Part shown: in pieces, positions 25,124 to 33,663 of the stretch
Position numbering within the stretch: position 1 is the stretch's first letter
How the letters are laid out: the number at the start of each line of letters is the position of its first letter
Virus record (IMG/VR): IMGVR_UViG_3300006641_000031
Coordinates: 1 to 64,000 of that record
Strand: one strand, 5' to 3'
Origin: a virus
DNA length: 64,000 nt
The notes under the pieces: model-generated
Seen by the model: only the letters and a program-made list of their open reading frames with translations
The model's database searches: none
Told to the model about the DNA's origin: nothing
Position numbers and translations under genes: made by a program

Positions 25124-27790
25124 ATGGGGACGCAGACACTCACCGGAGCTAAAGTTTTTCTTGTCCTTCGTGGTAGAGTAGTCAACTCCTTGGTGGACTA
25201 CTCCGAGGCGGACGTAGAGTGTCCTGCGTTGTTCTATCACCCTTCCCTCTCTCCTGGTGTGGAAGCCAGTCAGGTGAGCCGTGGGTGGCAAGCCCAGTCT
25301 CGTTCTTTGGCGTCGGGTGCCAGTGAGGTTTTGGACCTCTACGATTTACAAGGTATTGATATTGGAGCCGGCGATGGGCGGGACGGTTGCGGTCAGTTGG
25401 TGGTTTATGAGGAGATTGTAGTTCTTGCCATTGCGTGCGAACCGACTTCTACGGGCAGTTTAGAAATTGAGCCGGATGCTACGAACGGCTGGTCCTGCTT
25501 TGGGTCCCATACAAGTGCTGGGAATGGGGCCATTCGGCCCGGGGGCTTCCTGGTCAAGACCCAGTTGGCCGAACCCGCGTTTGACGTGGCGGATGCGGTA
25601 AACCATCGCCTCAAGCTTACAGCAGCAAATGGGGATTTAACTTACTCTGTTTACATTATGGCTCGCCATGATGACGAGCCATCTAGTTCCAGCAGTAGTT
25701 CTTCCCTTTCCAGTAGCTCGTCTTCCAGCCTATCGTCTAGCTCCGCCAGTTCCCAATCCTCCAGTAGTTCCTCCAGTTCTGCCAGTTCGAGCTCCAGTAG
25801 CTCCTCTAGTTCTTCTAGTGTGTCCTCCAGTAGCTCGGCAGAGAGCTCGTTGTCTTCTAGTTCTTCCACCAGTAGTTCGTCTAGTAGCAGCTCCCTTCTC
25901 AGTTCTGAGTCCAGCAGCTCCAGCAGTACCTCCAGCAGCTCTCATTCCAGTTCGTCATCCAGTTTGTCCAGTAGCTCTAGCAGTAGCTCGAGCAGCTCGC
26001 AATCCAGTGTGTCGGAGTCCAGTCAATCCAGTAGCTCCTCGTCAAGCTCCAGTTCCCAATCCAGCTCCAGCAGTAGTTCACAATCTAGTTCTAGCAGTAG
26101 TTCGTCCTCCAGTAATTCTTCCAGTAGCTCCAGTAGCTCCTCCAGTAGCTCGCAATCCTCCAGTTCGTCTTCGTCAAGCTCCAGTAGCTCCTCGTCAAGC
26201 TCCAGTTCATTTTCCAGTCAATCTTCAAGTTCTTCGTCTAGCAGCTCCAGCTCCTCGTCAAGTTCTCAGTCGAGCTCTAGTAGTTCCTCCAGTAGTAGCG
26301 AATCGAGTAGCTCCAGCTCTTCCAGTAGCAGCGAGTCGAGCTCTAGTAGTTCCTCTAGTAGCTCGCAATCGAGTTCCAGCTCCTCGTCAAGTTCTCAGTC
26401 AAGCTCCAGTAGTTCCTCCAGTAGCAGCGAGTCGAGCTCCAGTAGTTCCTCCAGTAGTTCTCAGTCCTCTAGCAGTTCTAGTTCCCAGTCCAGCTCCAGC
26501 AGCAGTTCTAGCAGTTCCAGTTCTAGCCAATCTGATTCTAGTTCTTCCAGTAGTTCGAGTTCATCTTCTAGTTCTTTTTCCAGTAGCTCGTCTTCTAGCT
26601 TTTCGAGTAGCTCCAGCTCCTCGTCAAGTTCTCAGTCGAGCAGCTCCAGCAGTAGCGAGTCGAGCTCCAGTAGTTCCTCCAGTAGCTCTGAATCTTCTAG
26701 TAGCAGCTCAAGTTCCTCGTCAAGTTCTTCTAATTCCTCCAGTAGCAGCTCAAGTTCCTCGTCAAGTTCTCAGTCGAGCTCCAGTAGTTCCTCTAGTAGC
26801 TCCAATAGTTCCTCCAGTAGCTCCTCCAGTAGCTCTAATTCCTCCAGTAGTAGCTCCAGCTCCTCGTCAAGTTCTCAGTCGAGCTCCAGTAGTTCCTCCA
26901 GTAGTAGCGAGTCGAGCTCCAGTAGTTCCTCCAGTAGTAGCGAGTCGAGCAGCTCTAGCTCTAGCAGCAGTTCCCATAGTTCTAGTTCTTCCAGCAGTAA
27001 CTCCAGCAGTAGTTCGGAGTCCTCTAGTCAGTCAAGTTCTTCCTCCAGTAGCTCCAGTAGCTCCTCTAGTAACTCCAGTAGTTCCTCCAGCAGCTCCAGT
27101 CAATCTTCAAGTTCTTCGTCTAGTTCTAGTACCTACACTCCAACGGTGCTGGTCTACAATGCAAACGATACTTGGACGGCTCCAGTTGGCATTACTTCTG
27201 TTTTGGTGGAGTGTTGGGGAGGTGGTGGAGGTGGTGGTAACTACTTCACTCAGTCTGGCGGTGGTGGCGGTGGTGGTGCTTTTTCTAAAGCCACGGTCAC
27301 CGTAGTTCCTGGGAACACCTACACCATCCAAGTTGGTACTGGAGGGGACACGAATGGACCTTATGTAAATGGAGGGGACACGACGTTTCTTGACCCTGGA
27401 AACAATGTATTGGTAAAGGCTGTTGGCGGAGAAACAGCCACGGATGACATTCCTGGGGAGGGTGGAGTGTTCTCTTCTGGCGTGGGAACTACACGCTATA
27501 GCGGTGGTGGTGGTGGTCTTGGTGGTACGGGTGGTTCTACGTCTAATGGTGGCGGTGGTGGCTCTAGTGGTGGCTGTGCTGCTCATGGGACAGATGGGGA
27601 AAACGGGGACGATGGTGGTATTGGGGCTCCTGCCCCCGATGTGGATTCGGGTGCTGGTGGTGATGGGGCTGTGGAACCTACTCAAACTTCTTTAGCTGGC
27701 GATGTTCCTGGTGGTGGCGGTGGTGGTGGCTCCAACTCCTTTCCTACTGGATCAGTGGGGGCTCACGGACGAATGCGACTTACATTCTAG
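25124..27790 (+). CDS. Giant poly-serine tail fibre-like protein
   Basis: 888 aa. Residues 1 to about 185 match the N-domain of the protein at 20461. Residues about 186-668 are roughly nine-tenths serine, broken by single Gln, Glu, Asn, Leu, Phe, His, Thr, Asp or Val, often every 11th residue. Residues about 670-888 are a Gly-rich domain starting 'NDTWTAPVGITSVLVECWGG', a type common at tips of phage fibres. The Ser tract uses all six Ser codons, with 33-bp tandem copies (26878-26910 and 26911-26943). It lies right after the tape measure. Likely a long flexible or glycosylated fibre. Confidence 0.78.
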   Translation: MGTQTLTGAKVFLVLRGRVVNSLVDYSEADVECPALFYHPSLSPGVEASQVSRGWQAQSRSLASGASEVLDLYDLQGIDIGAGDGRDGCGQLVVYEEIVVLAIACEPTSTGSLEIEPDATNGWSCFGSHTSAGNGAIRPGGFLVKTQLAEPAFDVADAVNHRLKLTAANGDLTYSVYIMARHDDEPSSSSSSSSLSSSSSSSLSSSSASSQSSSSSSSSASSSSSSSSSSSSVSSSSSAESSLSSSSSTSSSSSSSSLLSSESSSSSSTSSSSHSSSSSSLSSSSSSSSSSSQSSVSESSQSSSSSSSSSSQSSSSSSSQSSSSSSSSSSNSSSSSSSSSSSSQSSSSSSSSSSSSSSSSSSFSSQSSSSSSSSSSSSSSSQSSSSSSSSSSESSSSSSSSSSESSSSSSSSSSQSSSSSSSSSQSSSSSSSSSSESSSSSSSSSSQSSSSSSSQSSSSSSSSSSSSSQSDSSSSSSSSSSSSSFSSSSSSSFSSSSSSSSSSQSSSSSSSESSSSSSSSSSESSSSSSSSSSSSSNSSSSSSSSSSSSQSSSSSSSSSSNSSSSSSSSSSNSSSSSSSSSSSSQSSSSSSSSSSESSSSSSSSSSESSSSSSSSSSHSSSSSSSNSSSSSESSSQSSSSSSSSSSSSSNSSSSSSSSSQSSSSSSSSSTYTPTVLVYNANDTWTAPVGITSVLVECWGGGGGGGNYFTQSGGGGGGGAFSKATVTVVPGNTYTIQVGTGGDTNGPYVNGGDTTFLDPGNNVLVKAVGGETATDDIPGEGGVFSSGVGTTRYSGGGGGLGGTGGSTSNGGGGGSSGGCAAHGTDGENGDDGGIGAPAPDVDSGAGGDGAVEPTQTSLAGDVPGGGGGGGSNSFPTGSVGAHGRMRLTF
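25677..27132 (+). repeat. Low-complexity Ser-coding repeat tract
   Basis: About 1.45 kb of DNA is made of AGC, AGT, TCC, TCT, TCG and TCA codons in shuffled order. Perfect local tandem repeats exist, for example two adjacent 33-bp copies at 26878-26943. The mixed codons keep two other forward frames and parts of the reverse strand free of stops, which creates long shadow frames. Confidence 0.9.
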
Positions 27791-27798
27791 GGGATTTT

Positions 27799-28728
27799 AT
27801 GGCTATTCAACTCGATCCTTCCCAATGGCGTTTATCTACCCTTGGTAATATCCCAGTCAAAGTTATCTCCCGTAGTGGCATGTTTGAAAAGGAAGAGGCC
27901 TCGGCTACGGAGGTCTACCTTATCAAAGCCTACCATTTGGACGATTTTGTAAACGAAGTCTTTCCAGTGGTCTATGATTGGATGGGAATTGCTTATTACC
28001 CACGAGCTCGGGCTTTCCCGGGCTTGGGTACTCTCAGTGCCAAGCGAATCACATGGGAGGCGTGGACGGATGGGAAGCCAGTAGACCCGTTTAATACGGA
28101 TGCTTCGGCTCCAGCAGACACCTACGAAGAAGACTTAAAGGTCACCATTGAATATGGAACTACTCCTAACAATGATGACGAAGCTGACCCTACAGACCCT
28201 TTTACTTTTTTGGAAATTTCTTGCTCTGGTGGTGGGGATTTCCAGCCGTTAGATGTAAATGGTCAGGGGCGGTGGAAGCCAGCAACGGGCGACACTCCTT
28301 TGGAAGAAGTAAAAGAACCTGATATTTACGGAGTGGTAAACCAACCCCAAGTGGAATGGCATGTTCGTTGGCCTCAACTTCCGTGGGCTACGTTCAACGG
28401 GACCATTTTAGGGAGATTGCGGGACAAGTTGGGAAAAGTGAATAGTACCGCAATGACCCTTCTGTTTAACGCTCCAGCGGAAACGGTGTTGTTCACCAGT
28501 TGGTCTATGTCGCAACAGTACACGTGGAGATCTGGTTTCACAGGGGCTTCCCCATTGAACTTGGATTTGAATTTTGTGGAGCGTAATTTTACGGCTCCTG
28601 ATGGGGTTCAAGTTACCCACAATCATATCTACCGTAAGGGAGTTGGGTTTCGCCGGCTCCTGGTGGACGGCACAAATCCAATTTATTCTTTGGCAAATTT
28701 GGATTCCATTTTTGCCCCGAATACGTGA
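27799..28728 (+). CDS. Distal tail-like structural protein
   Basis: 309 aa, ATG preceded by TAGGGGA. It is beta-rich with many aromatic residues: 'PSQWRLSTLGNIPVKVISRS', 'VYDWMGIAYYPRARAFPG', 'WHVRWPQLPWATFNGTILGR' and a C-terminal 'FTSWSMSQQYTWRSGFTG'. Following the fibre and preceding other tip proteins, it is a candidate distal-tail or baseplate component. The family is not recognised with certainty. Confidence 0.55.
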   Translation: MAIQLDPSQWRLSTLGNIPVKVISRSGMFEKEEASATEVYLIKAYHLDDFVNEVFPVVYDWMGIAYYPRARAFPGLGTLSAKRITWEAWTDGKPVDPFNTDASAPADTYEEDLKVTIEYGTTPNNDDEADPTDPFTFLEISCSGGGDFQPLDVNGQGRWKPATGDTPLEEVKEPDIYGVVNQPQVEWHVRWPQLPWATFNGTILGRLRDKLGKVNSTAMTLLFNAPAETVLFTSWSMSQQYTWRSGFTGASPLNLDLNFVERNFTAPDGVQVTHNHIYRKGVGFRRLLVDGTNPIYSLANLDSIFAPNT

Positions 28729-28736
28729 GGTGAGAC

Positions 28737-29381
28737 ATGGAATACCCAATTCCGATTAAACGAGCTGGGGATCGCCTTTCTGCGGAGCATATTAACCGTT
28801 TGGGTCGTGGTGTAGCGAGGATTGAGGGTCTTCGTGCTCACGGATTTGCAACTACTCGAAATCGTTACGATCAGGTTTCCGTTATAACCCCACCTCCATT
28901 TCACCAAGGGAGGTTTGAAGTTTCCAGCGTTACCATTGATGACGACGATACGGCGAGTTCTGGGTTGTACCTCATTAAACGGAGGTATTACTCCCAGACC
29001 TCTGGGGAATGGGTGCTGGATGATGATACGGTTTACGAGTTAGATTCCCGCGATTTTTGTGCTCGTTGCCGGCTGTTGGTAGGGGATCGGATTACTGCTC
29101 ATTGGGATGGTTTTCTGGGTCGGTTTGTGCCTCTAAGTGTCCCCATTTTTCGAAAAGGGGTGGTATCCAGTGAAGGTGGAATCCCCGTAGATGGGAGTGG
29201 CAATGTGACTGTCTACCGTAATGGGGTTGCCACGGATTGGGTGGCGGAGTGTTGGCTAGATTGGATTCATGGGGACGAGCCAGTATCCAATGGAAAACGG
29301 GTGGAGATGTTATTCTACCCAGACGAAGATGATGGTTTGGGTCGCTGGAATGTTCATCTGGCAGATTGCGAGGATACCTAA
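28737..29381 (+). CDS. Tail tip protein of unknown fold
   Basis: 214 aa, ATG with GAGGTGAG upstream. Beginning 'YPIPIKRAGDRLSAEHINRL', it holds a predicted helix and then beta strands ('YLIKRRYYSQTSGEWVLDDD', 'YELDSRDFCARCRLLVGDRI'). Its stop shares one base with the next start (TAATG), so the pair are coupled. A tail or fibre-assembly part is inferred from position. Confidence 0.55.
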   Translation: MEYPIPIKRAGDRLSAEHINRLGRGVARIEGLRAHGFATTRNRYDQVSVITPPPFHQGRFEVSSVTIDDDDTASSGLYLIKRRYYSQTSGEWVLDDDTVYELDSRDFCARCRLLVGDRITAHWDGFLGRFVPLSVPIFRKGVVSSEGGIPVDGSGNVTVYRNGVATDWVAECWLDWIHGDEPVSNGKRVEMLFYPDEDDGLGRWNVHLADCEDT

Positions 29382-31591
29382 TGAGAGCAAAGGGGAGTAT
29401 TTCTCGCTGTTGTTGCCGGGTTTCTTGCGTTTATTTTCGAGACCGCTTTAGCCGCGATGATTCCACTAGTCTCGGCAGCGACTGGAATGAGGTATCTGGG
29501 GACTGGGAAATTTCCAGTCAATCTCTTGTGGCCAATGCCGTGGGTCTTGTGGAGATTTTGCGAGAGCAGCCGGAAACCGAAATCGGCTCCAAAATGCTGC
29601 TCACGGGAAGGGTGCTTCTCCCCAATGCGGGAGACTCATTTCGTGGCTTGGTCGCCTATGATGGAACCACGGGCACGAATTATCTTGCAGCTGAGTTCAG
29701 TGTCCAAGCCGATTGCGGTACGATTACGCTGTATCGCATTCTAGGAGGTGTGGAAACGCAAATCAGTCAAGTCTTGTCTGTGCCTGATTTGCTGCCGGGA
29801 ACTTCTCACGTCTTTTCCGTTTGTTACGGGAAGAATAGTACCTCTGGGACTGACCTCTACCTTATGGCCTCCGCGGCTGGAGGTGTGATTGGGAGTACCA
29901 GTGCCGTCTCTGCAGAAGGTCGTATTGCCGGCTTGGAGGTAACCGCCAAGGGGGCCGACCCCGTTACATTTAATTCCATTACGCTCAGCTATACGTATGA
30001 CGGGGACGATCACCCGAGTTGCGAAGTTTGTACTGGAATCGTGGGATGTAATTGGGCTGATTTGATGGTGACGGTCACTTCTTTGGCGTGCAATTGGGAC
30101 ATTGTGAGTGGCACGTGGGGTCCAGGGTCCACGAGTAGCAGTAACGCTCAGGCGATGCTACTAACAGAAAACCCTCACCGAACCAATGTGATGCAAGCCA
30201 TTGGTTACTTCACCACGACAGCCAACGGGGATCAAATTAAGGTTTTCTTAGCAGGGGACGAGATTACTGCTACGTTTGAAGTGGGGACTTCTTGTGGAAC
30301 CATGACCATTGATGGTCCTGATGGCTCCCGCTCCATGCAAGTTGCCGGCTTAGTGCCAAATGTGGAGCATTACTTTTGTGTGATTTACGATGGAACGGAT
30401 GCCATTGCGGGTCTAGTCCCCAATGCCACTTACGACATTCCCCGCATCCATAATATCCGTCGCGTTTCCGTTCCTACAACGGCGACCGCCACGAATTACA
30501 CTGCCGGGCTGGGAACCGGCACCATGACGGGGACTGTCACGTTTCGGGATGTGGAGTACACAATCCCATATGAGCTGGACCCTTTGTGTGGTTGGTGTTC
30601 TGATTGCTTGACAGGGGTGTATGATGCCTCTCCTCAAGTAGGCTCTAAATGTGAGTTTGAGGTACGAAGTGGAACCTTGGGAGGGGGAGAAACAGGTAAC
30701 ATTACGTTATCTTCGGTCGGCGATTACGGCATGATGAATGGTGGTGTTGGTGGGGCCAATTTCGTCGCTGCCACATTTACTGGAGGGGCTTATCTTCAAA
30801 CGGTACGGGTTTATCTAGCATCCGACTCCACAAGGTCAGGGCCTTGGGGTCAAATCCAATTTGGTCGGAGCACTCCATTTGTTTCTGGGGTGGCTACGCT
30901 TTCTTCTGGGGAATCGGCTCTGGTTCCTCAGGCGATCGCAGGGGCGGAGGTGACTGTAAACCTCTGTTTGACTGCCGGTGGATTAACCATGACGGTAAAT
31001 CCACATCCAGGGCTTATTCCGCCGGCTGATGTGAGTGTGGTTGGAACCGGGACCTCCACGGGAAATTGGGGTGGAATTGAGCTGATTGCGACTGGGGGTG
31101 GTTCTCTCTCTGTTACGGAATACCACTCCGCGTATTTGAGTCACCCCTATACCGATGAGGAGTGTTACGATTGCGTTCGCATCTGTAACCCCTGCCAAGA
31201 TAGTTTGTTTCCCGCTGGATTCGCTGTAGAGCTGGCTGGTATGGGGGCTGGTGGTTGCTGTCCCAACTATGACGGCAGTTATATGGCATTAACGGATGGA
31301 ACTTGCAGTGCTCGCTATTCCAATAACTTCTTGTTTAGTGGGGACCCATGTCAAGTTCCAGGCTTTATTTCCATTAGTTTTACTTCCGTTGGGTCCAACG
31401 TCATTATTACGGTGACTGTCTACTTCCAAGTGGCTTACCCAGCTCCAGGACAGTTTGTAAATTACAGAAGAACAATTCCAAAACCTTTGAATTGCCGAAC
31501 AATTTCTGGTTTGGTGATTCCATACCTCTCTACTTCTGGAGCTTACGACTGCGACCCAACGGGGTCCACAATAACTCTAACCTCCTTCTAA
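29381..31591 (+). CDS. Multidomain Cys-rich tail surface protein
   Basis: 736 aa, ATG 29381 in TAATG. An N-terminal 'CCCRVSC' is followed by three beta-sandwich-like domains, the first opening with 'DRFSRDDSTSLGSDWNEVSG' as in LamG/concanavalin-like modules. The domains are separated by Cys-pair linkers: 'CEVCTGIVGC', 'CGWCSDCLTG' and 'CYDCVRICNPCQD'. A last Cys-rich domain runs to the end. This looks like a receptor- or glycan-binding protein at the tail tip. Disulfides would be expected only after release from the cell. Confidence 0.6.
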   Translation: MRAKGSISRCCCRVSCVYFRDRFSRDDSTSLGSDWNEVSGDWEISSQSLVANAVGLVEILREQPETEIGSKMLLTGRVLLPNAGDSFRGLVAYDGTTGTNYLAAEFSVQADCGTITLYRILGGVETQISQVLSVPDLLPGTSHVFSVCYGKNSTSGTDLYLMASAAGGVIGSTSAVSAEGRIAGLEVTAKGADPVTFNSITLSYTYDGDDHPSCEVCTGIVGCNWADLMVTVTSLACNWDIVSGTWGPGSTSSSNAQAMLLTENPHRTNVMQAIGYFTTTANGDQIKVFLAGDEITATFEVGTSCGTMTIDGPDGSRSMQVAGLVPNVEHYFCVIYDGTDAIAGLVPNATYDIPRIHNIRRVSVPTTATATNYTAGLGTGTMTGTVTFRDVEYTIPYELDPLCGWCSDCLTGVYDASPQVGSKCEFEVRSGTLGGGETGNITLSSVGDYGMMNGGVGGANFVAATFTGGAYLQTVRVYLASDSTRSGPWGQIQFGRSTPFVSGVATLSSGESALVPQAIAGAEVTVNLCLTAGGLTMTVNPHPGLIPPADVSVVGTGTSTGNWGGIELIATGGGSLSVTEYHSAYLSHPYTDEECYDCVRICNPCQDSLFPAGFAVELAGMGAGGCCPNYDGSYMALTDGTCSARYSNNFLFSGDPCQVPGFISISFTSVGSNVIITVTVYFQVAYPAPGQFVNYRRTIPKPLNCRTISGLVIPYLSTSGAYDCDPTGSTITLTSF

Positions 31592-31595
31592 CGCC

Positions 31596-32048
31596 ATGGA
31601 ATGTAATTTTGTCTTGATCCGTCTTGTGGGTTCTTTAGGGGTTTACCGTTGTACTCGTTGTGGGTTTATCACCCCTCCCATTAAGAATAGCAAAATCCAT
31701 CATCACTGTTCTAATCCAAATGGCACGGTAAAGGACACGGTTGCTCCGGGCATTGTTTCTCAGGCCAAGCATTACATCTCAGCCGTGATGCGATGGCGGG
31801 AGGCCGGCTACCCGGTAAGAACAGACGATGAGGTAGAGACCATTTTTCGGGAAAAGTGCTCTTGCTGCCATTTGTACTCTGAGACTAAAGGCATCTGTAC
31901 TCATTCGGAGTGTGGTTGTTTGGTACGGTCTCCAAATTCTTCTAAATTGGCCAATGCGGCTCGGGCCATCGGTGTTACAATCCCCATCGAAGCAATGGTC
32001 AACAAGTTGAGGATGGCGACCGAGCATTGTCCAGAAAATAAATGGTAG
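31596..32048 (+). CDS. Zinc-binding protein of unknown function
   Basis: 150 aa. Cys and His residues occur in zinc-ligand spacing: 'YRCTRCGFITPP' (CxxC) with 'HHHC', and 'CSCCHLYSETKGICTHSECG' in the middle. The C-terminus 'VNKLRMATEHCPENKW' is a short conserved-looking tail that I recall from similar phage proteins beside tail genes. No strong ribosome site is seen before ATG 31596. Function unknown. Confidence 0.6.
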   Translation: MECNFVLIRLVGSLGVYRCTRCGFITPPIKNSKIHHHCSNPNGTVKDTVAPGIVSQAKHYISAVMRWREAGYPVRTDDEVETIFREKCSCCHLYSETKGICTHSECGCLVRSPNSSKLANAARAIGVTIPIEAMVNKLRMATEHCPENKW

Positions 32049-32056
32049 GTGGTTTC

Positions 32057-33109
32057 ATGGCGGATTGTGTTTACTTAGGGAAACAACTGACGGTAGAGAC
32101 CATTCGTTACGAGTGCCAGATTCATGGAGTGTGCCAGCTCCAAGATGGTTCCCGCACTATTCCCTCTTGTGACACTTGCACGAGGCGGCTGGAAATCAAT
32201 TCTCCCCAGTTTGTTTCTCAGTGGGAAGATTGCCTGTCGGTAGTAAATCGGGAATTGAGGCCAGAAAATTACAGTCTACGTGGTCTCCTGGCGGGTCGAT
32301 CCGTATTCTTAGCTTGTGGTGGGCCTTCTGCCAAGGAACTGCCCCTGGAATCGCTGAATAATCGCGGTTGCTGGACGATGGCGGTGAACAACATGGCGGG
32401 AAATCCACGGTTCCGCCCCCAAGCATTTGTCTGTAACGACCCTCCACTCAAGTTTTCCCATTCCATTTGGCTGGACCCAGCAATTCTTAAGTTCATTACC
32501 ACTCCGAAACTTTCGACGGGTCGTGGTACTTTGCGGCAGAAGGTGGGTGATTCTTTTATTCGGTTGGTGGATGACCAAAAGAAACCTATTCTAACTCGGG
32601 ACTGCCCTAATGTCTGGGGTGTTGCTCGCCGGTTGTGGTTGAAGCCAGACGATTCTTTTTTTCTAAACCCACAAGTTTCTGTAGGCAACTATAAGGCTGG
32701 ATCAGAAATAAGTGGGGAGCCTTCCACAATTTGTACGATGCTGATGGCAATGCGGGTGTTGCGGTACTTAGGGGCTTCTCGAGTGTTTTTGTTGGGTGTT
32801 GATTTTTATATGGACCCTGGCAAGGGGCTGTATGACAACTACAGTTTCCAACAGTCTCGGGACATCAACGCTTGCGAGGCCAACAATGCTCAGTTTGCAG
32901 TGGTGAACGATTGGTTGTGTCGTTTGCAAGAGGCGAAAGTATTTGAGCGTTTTGGCATTGAGTTTTTTAATTGCAATCCGGTAAGCCGGCTACGAGCGTT
33001 TGATTACGTTTCATTTGAGACAGCATATCGGCTTGTAACTAAAGGGGTGGAAGCCCGTCCTGACCTGTCTGGCTGGTACGAGAAAAAGGACAAAGTAGAG
33101 GAACCCTGA
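32057..33109 (+). CDS. DUF115/Rossmann-like putative glycan-modifying enzyme
   Basis: 350 aa; ATG 32057 is preferred, with GGTAGGTGG upstream. After a Cys-rich N-terminus ('SCDTCTRRL'), residues about 75-290 have a Rossmann pattern: 'SVFLACGGPSAKELPLESLN' (nucleotide-type loop), 'WTMAVNNMAGNPRFRPQAFV' and 'RVFLLGVDFYMDPGKGLYDN'. This fits the DUF115/MAF or sialyltransferase-like group acting on sugars. It opens a cassette of glycosyltransferase, methyltransferase and sulfotransferase genes. Confidence 0.6.
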   Translation: MADCVYLGKQLTVETIRYECQIHGVCQLQDGSRTIPSCDTCTRRLEINSPQFVSQWEDCLSVVNRELRPENYSLRGLLAGRSVFLACGGPSAKELPLESLNNRGCWTMAVNNMAGNPRFRPQAFVCNDPPLKFSHSIWLDPAILKFITTPKLSTGRGTLRQKVGDSFIRLVDDQKKPILTRDCPNVWGVARRLWLKPDDSFFLNPQVSVGNYKAGSEISGEPSTICTMLMAMRVLRYLGASRVFLLGVDFYMDPGKGLYDNYSFQQSRDINACEANNAQFAVVNDWLCRLQEAKVFERFGIEFFNCNPVSRLRAFDYVSFETAYRLVTKGVEARPDLSGWYEKKDKVEEP

Positions 33110-33110
33110 A

Positions 33111-33290
33111 ATGGAACGGAAACAACCAGAACCAGAACTTAAGAAGCGATTGCGTTGTCTGCGTTGTTTCCGTTTCTTCTTAACTACAGTCGGCATTCGG
33201 ATTTGCCCTAAATGCGAGAAAAAGGGAGGCCGTGATGGATATTCGGAAAAGGTGTATCGCCCTTCACCCCAGGATGGAATGATTCGGTGA
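33111..33290 (+). CDS. Small zinc-ribbon-like protein
   Basis: 59 aa, ATG 33111 immediately after the upstream stop. It is very basic with two CxxC pairs: 'CLRCFRFF' and 'CPKCEKK', 20 residues apart. This spacing suits one structural zinc. It could bind nucleic acid or a protein partner. Tight packing between two genes on the same strand supports it as real. Confidence 0.6.
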   Translation: MERKQPEPELKKRLRCLRCFRFFLTTVGIRICPKCEKKGGRDGYSEKVYRPSPQDGMIR

Positions 33291-33293
33291 CCT

Positions 33294-33653
33294 ATGCATT
33301 GGGAAAAGAAGAACTGGGGCCAAGTTTGGCATCTCTATGAAAGTGCGGTTGTTGCGGTGGACCTCTTGTGGACTCGCAAGGGTGGCTTCAGCTCTAAGCA
33401 TTTTCACTCCCAAAAAGACAATTTGTTTCTACCTATCACAAGCGAAATTATTGTGGAAATGGAGGCGGGTGATTGTTACCGAGAAAATTGGACTAAGGTT
33501 TATCTTCGCCCTGGAAAAACGCTGATGGTGCCGGCCTTGGTAACCCACTTATTCCGAGTGGAAAAAACAGGGCTGTTACTAGAGGTTTATTTGAGAAACC
33601 CGAAGCTCGGTAACGCGGTTATAGCTGAAGACATTACACGGCTACTGACTTGA
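33294..33653 (+). CDS. Cupin-fold sugar-modification protein
   Basis: 119 aa. The single cupin domain shows 'FSSKHFHSQKDNLFLPIT' (motif 1, two His and a Lys/Asp), 'YLRPGKTLMVPALVTHLFRV' (motif 2, P-G and H) and a final strand. It resembles mannose-6-phosphate isomerase or WbuC-like cupins. Within the sugar cassette it may isomerise or epimerise a nucleotide sugar, but it could equally be a sensor. Confidence 0.65.
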   Translation: MHWEKKNWGQVWHLYESAVVAVDLLWTRKGGFSSKHFHSQKDNLFLPITSEIIVEMEAGDCYRENWTKVYLRPGKTLMVPALVTHLFRVEKTGLLLEVYLRNPKLGNAVIAEDITRLLT

Positions 33654-33663
33654 AGGAGTTGTT

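Noticed and set aside
25677-27132. Repeat tract considered as a CRISPR-like array
   Set aside because: The repeats are in phase with a coding frame, not separated by unique spacers, and translate to poly-Ser between two well-formed domains.
25668-27305. Open frame of about 545 codons on the plus strand, Pro/Val/Ala-rich
   Set aside because: It is a frame-shifted reading of the Ser-codon tract. Shuffled AGC/AGT/TCC codons lack stops in other frames. It has no ribosome site and ends inside the real gene's Gly-rich part.
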